Positions 7,950-12,631 of a DNA stretch of 12,631 nt are shown in pieces; the first letter of the stretch is position 1; every line of letters begins with the position of its first letter. Under the pieces are notes generated by a model, which was given only the letters and a program-made list of their open reading frames with translations, ran no database searches and was not told where the DNA came from. Source of the stretch: Corynebacterium accolens (GTDB taxonomy: Bacteria > Actinomycetota > Actinomycetes > Mycobacteriales > Mycobacteriaceae); contig NZ_CP100376.1 of the NCBI RefSeq assembly GCF_030515985.1, positions 971,526 through 984,156 of the forward strand, given 5' to 3'. Both the position numbers and the translations under genes were made by a program.

Positions 7950-8927
7950 TTATTCGCCTAGAGCAACACGCGCGCCCAAGATGCGCAGCGCCCTGTCGAA
8001 CTCGCGGTGAGCAGCTGGAATATCCGCGCTGGTCACCAGAGAGGCATTAGTTGGCCGGCCCCAATGGTTGCGGAGGTCCGCGACGCTGGTACCGCGCATC
8101 AGCGCAGAATCCGCTTCCACGTCTATGGTCGTATCCACAGCCTCAAACGGCACCTTCTTAAGCGCAATGATGCAGGTCAGAAGGTCATGGATCTGGGCTT
8201 GGTAGCCTTCTTCTTGCACTTGATGGAACTCGAAGTAAAACCGCAGGATCTCCGGCAATTTTTCCGTCATCGGGTGTGTACCAAGAAGCCCCTGAATTTC
8301 TGCCAAGCGCTCTGGGGTGATAAGAAATTGCTCGGTGACCTCGAGCGAGCACAGCGTACTGTGCAATTCTGCTGAGGCTGAAAAATGACGTGCTGCCGCG
8401 TGGGGATCTACCCAGAAATTCCACTCCGCGGTCGGGGTCGTATTGCCGCGGTAATTAACGGCACCGCCCATGATGGTAATCGAGCCGCACTGCGCAACGG
8501 CATCGCCATGCTCCCGCTCGAAGTCTGCCAAATTAGTTACCGGCCCGGTGACGATGAGGTGTAGCCCCGGGTTGCGGGCAATGGCGCTCGACCACAACTC
8601 CTGCCACTGAATATCGGCGAAATCGTGATCGGGCGCGGAAAGATAACCCAAGCCGGACTCACCGTGGGTTTCAGGTGTCGTGGTCAGCTCTACTTCGAGC
8701 GGAGCCGGCCGCCCTGAGGCGACGGGAACCTCCGGCAATCCACAAAGGTCCAAAATCCACCGTGCATTGGCGGCTGTCTGTTGGACCGCGACGTTTCCAG
8801 CAGTCGTGCTCACGCCCACTAATTCGATCTCGCCCGCGTGATGCAGCCCCGCTAAGTACATTAGGGCGAGACAGTCATCAATCCCTGGATCGCAGTCGAG
8901 CAAGACGGCTGGGCGCGAAACACTCAT
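7950..8927 (-). CDS. Inosine-uridine-type nucleoside hydrolase
   Basis: This 325-residue protein should hydrolyse the N-glycosidic bond of ribonucleosides, giving base and ribose. The Ca-binding N-terminal signature is DCDPGIDD (Asp11, Asp13, Asp17, Asp18). Other family residues visible are Asn45 in TTAGN, THGESGLG (88-95), TGPVTNLA (127-134), EWNFWVDP (Glu168, Asn170, Asp174) and the His-Asp pair in IHDLL (His247, Asp248). Length matches the family. Purine or pyrimidine preference cannot be read from these motifs. The ATG must be right, because the signature begins at residue 11 and an in-frame stop lies just upstream. There is no Shine-Dalgarno; a perfect palindrome ends 3 bp ahead of the ATG. 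The SDR gene ends 18 bp upstream and the ECF genes follow, suggesting salvage of imported nucleosides. Confidence 0.9.
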   Translation of the reverse strand: MSVSRPAVLLDCDPGIDDCLALMYLAGLHHAGEIELVGVSTTAGNVAVQQTAANARWILDLCGLPEVPVASGRPAPLEVELTTTPETHGESGLGYLSAPDHDFADIQWQELWSSAIARNPGLHLIVTGPVTNLADFEREHGDAVAQCGSITIMGGAVNYRGNTTPTAEWNFWVDPHAAARHFSASAELHSTLCSLEVTEQFLITPERLAEIQGLLGTHPMTEKLPEILRFYFEFHQVQEEGYQAQIHDLLTCIIALKKVPFEAVDTTIDVEADSALMRGTSVADLRNHWGRPTNASLVTSADIPAAHREFDRALRILGARVALGE

Positions 8928-8929
8928 TG

Positions 8930-8946
8930 ATAGTCTGGCTGACTAT
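8930..8946. promoter_or_regulatory. Palindrome/hairpin immediately before the nucleoside hydrolase start
   Basis: ATAGTC-TGGCT-GACTAT has perfect 6-bp arms with a 5-bp spacer. It fills the 18-bp gap between the SDR gene and the hydrolase start codon, where a ribosome binding site would be expected. It may be an operator or an RNA hairpin that controls translation of the hydrolase. Confidence 0.45.
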
Positions 8947-9614
8947 TAATTAATGGAGCTTACTGGCTTGTCGCCGTCAACGAATACGACTGGAGAGCCC
9001 GGAAGCTCCTCGCGGCCCAGTACCTCTACGATGACGTCTGCCACCAGGTCACGAGACGAGGTCTGACCTTCTTGCAGCATCTTGTCCTCAACAAATTCCA
9101 GCCCCTGCGCAGGCTCCTCCGTCAGGCCAGCGGGCTTCAGGATGATGTACGGGATAGAGCTATCGGCTAAGCGGTTGTCCACTTCCTTCTTGGATTCCAC
9201 GTAGGCGTACCACTTTTCATCGGCTGGATCGGTCGTCGCAACCTGGGAGCCGACATAAGAAATCATGACGAACTGAGGAACGTCTTTGCCCAGCTTTTCT
9301 AGGGCCTCGATGGCGGCCAAAGCACCGTCGCGGTCGACGGCCCACGTCAGTTCCGCGCCGCCACGGCCGCCGTTTCCGGCACCCCATACAACTGCGTCAT
9401 AATCTGCGAATAGTTCGGCCCATTGGTCAACGGACTGCTCGGTAATATCTGCAATAACCGGCGTAGCGTTGGCCTGCTCGATATCGGCCTTTTGCTCTGG
9501 GTTACGGATAAGCGAGTGAACCTCGTGGCCAGCTTCCGCTAATTTTGGAGCCGCCAGCAGGCCAACCTTGCCGTGTCCACCGATGTACAAAACCTTTTTC
9601 TTAGTATCAGCCAT
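8946..9614 (-). CDS. NAD(P)-binding SDR-like oxidoreductase (NmrA/YwnB-like)
   Basis: This 222-residue atypical short-chain dehydrogenase-like protein starts with a Rossmann fold: VLYIGGHGKVG carries GxxGxxG at residues 12-18, followed by a basic LIRNPEQ typical of NADP-type loops. DAVVWGAGNGGRGG lies in the middle, VMISYVGS is the serine-region strand, and YVESKKEVD holds a YxxxK pair. The strand YIILKPAGLTEEP is typical of NmrA/YwnB-like proteins. The substrate is unknown. The frame is open upstream to 9815, but that part lies across the divergent gene and its promoter, and the ATG at 9614 gives the normal family N-terminus. The ribosome binding site is weak. With an 18-bp gap to the hydrolase gene it may be first in the operon, though its role there is unclear. 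Confidence 0.82.
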   Translation of the reverse strand: MADTKKKVLYIGGHGKVGLLAAPKLAEAGHEVHSLIRNPEQKADIEQANATPVIADITEQSVDQWAELFADYDAVVWGAGNGGRGGAELTWAVDRDGALAAIEALEKLGKDVPQFVMISYVGSQVATTDPADEKWYAYVESKKEVDNRLADSSIPYIILKPAGLTEEPAQGLEFVEDKMLQEGQTSSRDLVADVIVEVLGREELPGSPVVFVDGDKPVSSIN

Positions 9615-9637
9615 AGCGCCCAATGGTAACAGCGCGA

Positions 9638-9643
9638 TTTTTA
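9638..9643 (-). promoter_or_regulatory. -10-like element for the SDR gene
   Basis: On the minus strand CATAAAAA contains TAAAAA at 9643-9638, about 25 bp ahead of the ATG. This is a reasonable -10 for the SDR gene and perhaps the whole minus-strand operon. No convincing -35 is visible. Confidence 0.25.
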
Positions 9644-9716
9644 TGCTGCAGCGGTTCTTTTCAGCGGTGCCAGAACATGCCGCGACCGCGGTGCGAGCGT
9701 TACACACCGAACCAGA

Positions 9717-9722
9717 TAGAAT
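9717..9722 (+). promoter_or_regulatory. -10 element of a probable leaderless promoter for the UPF0237 gene
   Basis: TAGAAT matches the corynebacterial -10 TANANT and is followed by ACTGACT and then the ATG at 9730. Transcription starting 7-8 bp behind the -10 would begin on or next to the A of the start codon, and there is no Shine-Dalgarno. Leaderless mRNAs are common in corynebacteria. The -35 region is poor. Confidence 0.55.
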
Positions 9723-9729
9723 ACTGACT

Positions 9730-9999
9730 ATGTATGCCATTATGACCGTTACCGGTGCCGATAGCACCGGAATCATTGCCGCAGTGACCACGACCCTTGC
9801 TGAACTGGACATCAACGTCGTTGACGTCTCGCAGACCTTGATGGGTGACTACTTCACCATGATCCTCCGCGTCGAATTCGATGCGGATGCCGTATCCATC
9901 CAGACCATCAAGGAGCGGATGCGCCCGGTTGCGGAGGAAAAGCAGCAATCCATCCGCATTCAGTCCGAAGACCTCTTTACCGCCATGAACGAGATTTAA
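9730..9999 (+). CDS. ACT domain protein, UPF0237 family
   Basis: This 89-residue single ACT domain starts [19 protein letters not shown], followed by the helix [17 protein letters not shown] and strand [13 protein letters not shown]: the beta-alpha-beta-beta-alpha-beta order of ACT ligand-binding modules. It matches the UPF0237 family in length and order (compare pneumococcal SP_0238). ACT domains usually bind amino acids or other small molecules and act by allostery, often as dimers; the ligand here is unknown. The frame is open back to 9568, but the ATG at 9730 gives the family start and is preceded by a -10 that implies a leaderless mRNA. The UPF0210 gene follows after one base, a pairing conserved in many bacteria. 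Confidence 0.9.
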   Translation: MYAIMTVTGADSTGIIAAVTTTLAELDINVVDVSQTLMGDYFTMILRVEFDADAVSIQTIKERMRPVAEEKQQSIRIQSEDLFTAMNEI

Positions 10000-10000
10000 C

Positions 10001-11365
10001 ATGAGCACGCGTTTTAATACCACCAATATCTTGGACACCATCGAGATGATCGAAAACTATCGTCTCGATATCCGTACCGTGACGATGGGCATTTCCCTGC
10101 TGGGATGTACGCGCTCGACCATGGAGGCAACCTGCCAGGCCATCTATGACCGCGTAACGCAGCAAGCAGGCCGCTTGGTTGAGGTATGCGAGGGCATCGA
10201 AGGTGAGCTCGGCATCCCGATCGTCAACAAGCGCATCTCCGTCACCCCCATTTCCCTCGTTGTAGCAGGCTTGGACGGCAACCCCGTCGATGCCGCGCAG
10301 GCGCTGGATAAGGCCGCGAAGGAGGTGGGCGTTAACTTCGTCGGCGGCTACTCTGCGCTGGTAGAAAAGGGCGCGACGAGCGCAGAGCAAAAACTCATTT
10401 CCTCCATCCCCGAAGCCTTGGCCGAGACAGACGTAGTGTGCTCCTCGGTCAATATCGCCAGCTCCCGCGCCGGCATCAACATGGATGCGACGAAGCAAAT
10501 GGGCGAGGTCATCAAGGAAGCCGCTGAGCTGACCAAGGATGATTCCGCAATCGCCTGCGCCAAGCTCGTCGTCTTTGCCAACTCCGTGGGCGATAACCCG
10601 TTTATGGCCGGTGCCTTCCACGGCATCGAGGAGCCTGACTGCGTCGTCTCCGTTGGCGTCTCCGGCCCCGGCGTGGTGGACCGCGCCCTCGGCTCCTTGG
10701 AAGGCGCAAGCCTGGATCAGGTGGCTGAGGAAGTGAAGAAGGCAGCCTTCAAGATCACCCGCGCCGGGCAGCTCGTGGGCAATATGGCCTCCGAGCGCCT
10801 CGGCGTTCCCTTCGGCATCATTGACCTCTCCTTGGCCCCCACGGCAGAACTCGGCGACTCCGTGGCGCACATCCTCGAGCACATGGGCCTCGATCAGGTG
10901 GGCACGCACGGCACGACGGCGGCATTGGCGCTGCTTAACGATGCCGTCAAGAAGGGCGGCATGATGGCATGCTCGCGCGTGGGCGGCTTGTCCGGTTCTT
11001 TCATCCCCGTCTCTGAGGACAGGGGCATGATCGATGCCGTAAAGTCCGGCTCCATTTCCATGGACAAGTTGGAGGCCATGACCGCCATCTGCTCGGTAGG
11101 CTTTGACATGATCGCACTCCCCGGCGATACCTCTGCGGCCACGATTTCCGGCATGATTGCGGATGAAGCCGCAATCGGCGTGATGAACCATAAGACCACC
11201 GCCGTGCGCGTCATTCCGGTACCTGGTGCCAAGGTGGGCGACGAGGTCAGCTTCGGTGGGCTTTTGGGCTATGCACCGATCATCCCGGTCAATCAGGTGG
11301 GCAATTCGCAGTTCATCAACCGCGGCGGCTTCATCCCTGCACCGGTACACGGTTTCCGCAACTAG
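10001..11365 (+). CDS. UPF0210 / DUF711 (PFL-like fold) family protein
   Basis: This 454-residue protein is of the UPF0210 family, also called PFL family protein. Recognisable parts are [12 protein letters not shown] near the start, [99 protein letters not shown] and [15 protein letters not shown] at the end. Despite the PFL-like fold there is no C-terminal glycyl-radical motif of the RVxGY type, so it is not a pyruvate formate-lyase. The function is unknown. It starts one base after the ACT gene with only a weak GAGA ahead, so translation is probably coupled. The ACT partner may regulate it; this is inference from the conserved pairing. Confidence 0.92.
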   Translation: MSTRFNTTNILDTIEMIENYRLDIRTVTMGISLLGCTRSTMEATCQAIYDRVTQQAGRLVEVCEGIEGELGIPIVNKRISVTPISLVVAGLDGNPVDAAQALDKAAKEVGVNFVGGYSALVEKGATSAEQKLISSIPEALAETDVVCSSVNIASSRAGINMDATKQMGEVIKEAAELTKDDSAIACAKLVVFANSVGDNPFMAGAFHGIEEPDCVVSVGVSGPGVVDRALGSLEGASLDQVAEEVKKAAFKITRAGQLVGNMASERLGVPFGIIDLSLAPTAELGDSVAHILEHMGLDQVGTHGTTAALALLNDAVKKGGMMACSRVGGLSGSFIPVSEDRGMIDAVKSGSISMDKLEAMTAICSVGFDMIALPGDTSAATISGMIADEAAIGVMNHKTTAVRVIPVPGAKVGDEVSFGGLLGYAPIIPVNQVGNSQFINRGGFIPAPVHGFRN

Positions 11366-11415
11366 GTGTCGAGTACTCCACGCCTAGGGGGAAGCGCGCC
11401 TAGGACAAGCGCGCC
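11363..11415. repeat. GC-rich repeats between convergent genes
   Basis: AAGCGCGCC occurs twice (11392-11400 and 11407-11415), period 15, and its GCGCGC cores can also pair with each other. CTAGG (11362-11366) and CCTAG (11383-11387) form another short inverted pair. These lie between the UPF0210 stop and the DUF2254 stop and could act as a bidirectional termination region, but no T-tract follows. Confidence 0.35.
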
Positions 11416-11424
11416 AAGCTCCTC

Positions 11425-12631
11425 TTAGGACTCGGAGTCTTCATTCTCTTCGCCCGGCTTCTCGGATTCTTCCCACCGGGCGAGGTTTGCTTTGAAGTGC
11501 TGAAAAGAATCTTCTAACTGGCGCAATTCCACCTCGCCGCCGACCTGGCGGCCGGCATCGGAGTAGATGGCCTCCGCTGCTTCATCTAGGACATTGCGGC
11601 GCTCCACGGTGCGCAGCAGCGCGACCGCCTTGGCTAGGTTGTTGAGCAGGCTGAGGTAGATTTCGGCGTTATCGGCCGCATCGCGGCGGATTTGGGTGAA
11701 CATCGCCTCAATGATCTGTTCGTAGCTAAAGGTTTGATAGTCCAAGCGGAACTCGCCATCGATATGCATGATCCCTTGCGGCAAGCGCTTGTCCCCAATG
11801 ACCACCAAGATTTGCGTGAAGCGGTCAATGATGTCGATGACCGTATAAGGGTCATTGACGCCGGTGCTTAAAGCGCGGGCGGCAATCTCCGCGAGGTGCC
11901 GGGCCGTAAACCGCGGGTCGTGCGCGGAGGCATCCTCACGGTGCTGCGTGACCACGATGTGCTTTTCAATGTTTTCCGGCATGTGCGGCACGCCGTGGGC
12001 GATGACCTCTCCTTCAAGCACGAGATCGCCGGGGGCCACACCTAAGTGAACCGCGCAATCTTCTTCGGCCGCCGCTTGGGCAATGGACTCGTAGTCCACG
12101 AATTTCAGGTAGCCCGTTTGAGAGCTGCGGGTTGCGTCAGCGGATTCATAGAAATCCGAACCTGGTGCCTTGGAGACCTTCTCTTCCTCGCCACGCTCAA
12201 TGAGGCGCCGCATGTGCTCTTCCACGTCTTGGGCCACCACGTGCACCACGTGAGACATGCTGATGGACTGCGCGATGTGGACGATGAAATAAATCAAAAA
12301 GACCACGCAAATTAGCGCCAAGGCAATGTCGACTGCGACATTCAGCGAGGGAACGTGTTCTTGCTTGCCTTCACCACCGGCGCGCACGGCACGCAGAGAG
12401 AGCAGCGAATAGGTAAAGGTCGCCAGGTAGATCCCCAGCGTGGACTGGATGGAGCGGTCCTTCAAAAATTCGTGCAATAGGCGCGGCCCCATCACCGTCA
12501 CCACTCCGGAAAGCGCGGTCAGGGTGATAAAGAACAGGGTTCCGGCCAGGGACAGCGTGGCGGTGGCCACGGCGGTGAGCAGGCCTTGGGCGCTTTCCGC
12601 GCTACCGTCATAGAGCCGAGAGAGCGCCAGG
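11425..12631 (-). CDS. DUF2254 membrane protein, 5' end beyond the window
   Basis: The open frame runs off the right edge; about 400 residues are visible. An internal GTG at 12570 could be mistaken for the start, but the 20 residues before it (LALSRLYDGSAESAQGLLTA) continue the DUF2254 family pattern, so the true start lies outside. Membrane segments are visible near the beginning (ATATLSLAGTLFFITLTALS), then GIYLATFTYSLLSL and NVAVDIALALICVVFLIYF. The cytoplasmic part has the family hallmark IAARALSTGVNDPYTVIDIID, and the tail is acidic and ends in NEDSES. The function is unknown. One or two N-terminal membrane segments are probably missing. The gene is convergent with the UPF0210 gene. Confidence 0.9.
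   Translation of the reverse strand, partial: LALSRLYDGSAESAQGLLTAVATATLSLAGTLFFITLTALSGVVTVMGPRLLHEFLKDRSIQSTLGIYLATFTYSLLSLRAVRAGGEGKQEHVPSLNVAVDIALALICVVFLIYFIVHIAQSISMSHVVHVVAQDVEEHMRRLIERGEEEKVSKAPGSDFYESADATRSSQTGYLKFVDYESIAQAAAEEDCAVHLGVAPGDLVLEGEVIAHGVPHMPENIEKHIVVTQHREDASAHDPRFTARHLAEIAARALSTGVNDPYTVIDIIDRFTQILVVIGDKRLPQGIMHIDGEFRLDYQTFSYEQIIEAMFTQIRRDAADNAEIYLSLLNNLAKAVALLRTVERRNVLDEAAEAIYSDAGRQVGGEVELRQLEDSFQHFKANLARWEESEKPGEENEDSES

Noticed and set aside
8946..9614. SDR-like gene as an obligate part of the nucleoside system
   Set aside because: It is close and co-directional, but nothing in its sequence links it to nucleosides, so I kept it only as a possible operon member.
9568..9729. 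Upstream extension of the ACT-domain protein
   Set aside because: It overlaps the divergent SDR gene and is unlike UPF0237; the family start is at 9730.
9615..9815. Upstream extension of the SDR-like protein
   Set aside because: The extra 67 residues cross the divergent UPF0237 gene and promoter; the Rossmann N-terminus begins right after the ATG at 9614.
9977..11350. 457-codon open frame antisense to the UPF0210 gene
   Set aside because: It is a His/Arg/Gly-rich shadow frame with no family features; the plus frame is a clear UPF0210 protein.

Overview
The window is a GC-rich actinobacterial chromosome segment, almost certainly from a Corynebacterium. The evidence is gene content and order: an Rv1476/cg1736-type membrane protein divergent from aconitase (acn), the TetR-type repressor gene acnR directly downstream, and a UPF0237-UPF0210 pair nearby. 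The protein sequences, especially aconitase and AcnR, are very close to what I remember of the C. glutamicum proteins. No mobile element, CRISPR array, tRNA or rRNA is visible.

Left part (1-1207, minus strand). A secreted NlpC/P60 (RipA-like) cell-wall hydrolase gene probably begins at the left edge; only about 15 codons are inside, so this rests mainly on synteny. Upstream of it lies nearly 700 bp without a convincing gene. That stretch holds an MtrA-type direct repeat abutting a GlxR/CRP-type palindrome, and a region with inverted repeats and G-runs that could be a structured RNA. Next comes a small single-pass membrane protein of the Rv1476 type.

Middle part (1208-5168, plus strand). acn has a long leader. 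A candidate AcnR operator fills the spacer between the -35 and -10 elements of a promoter, and two further hairpins lie between promoter and start codon. A strong intrinsic terminator separates acn from acnR, and acnR has its own perfect 20-bp palindrome upstream. This is a TCA-cycle enzyme with its dedicated citrate-responsive repressor.

Right-middle part (5243-9614, minus strand). Five genes run in one direction: an NAD(P)-binding SDR-like protein, an inosine-uridine-type nucleoside hydrolase, and an ECF-type transporter made of an S component, a T component and a double ATPase. The S, T and ATPase genes overlap or touch. The simplest reading is uptake of a nucleoside or nucleoside-like compound followed by hydrolysis to base and ribose. 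The transporter module is degenerate: the first ATPase half lacks a P-loop, the second half lacks a proper signature motif, and the T component lacks the usual arginines of its ATPase-coupling motifs.

Right part (9730-12631). An ACT-domain UPF0237 gene, apparently leaderless, is followed one base later by a UPF0210/DUF711 (PFL-like fold) gene. A DUF2254 membrane protein runs convergently and is cut by the right window edge.
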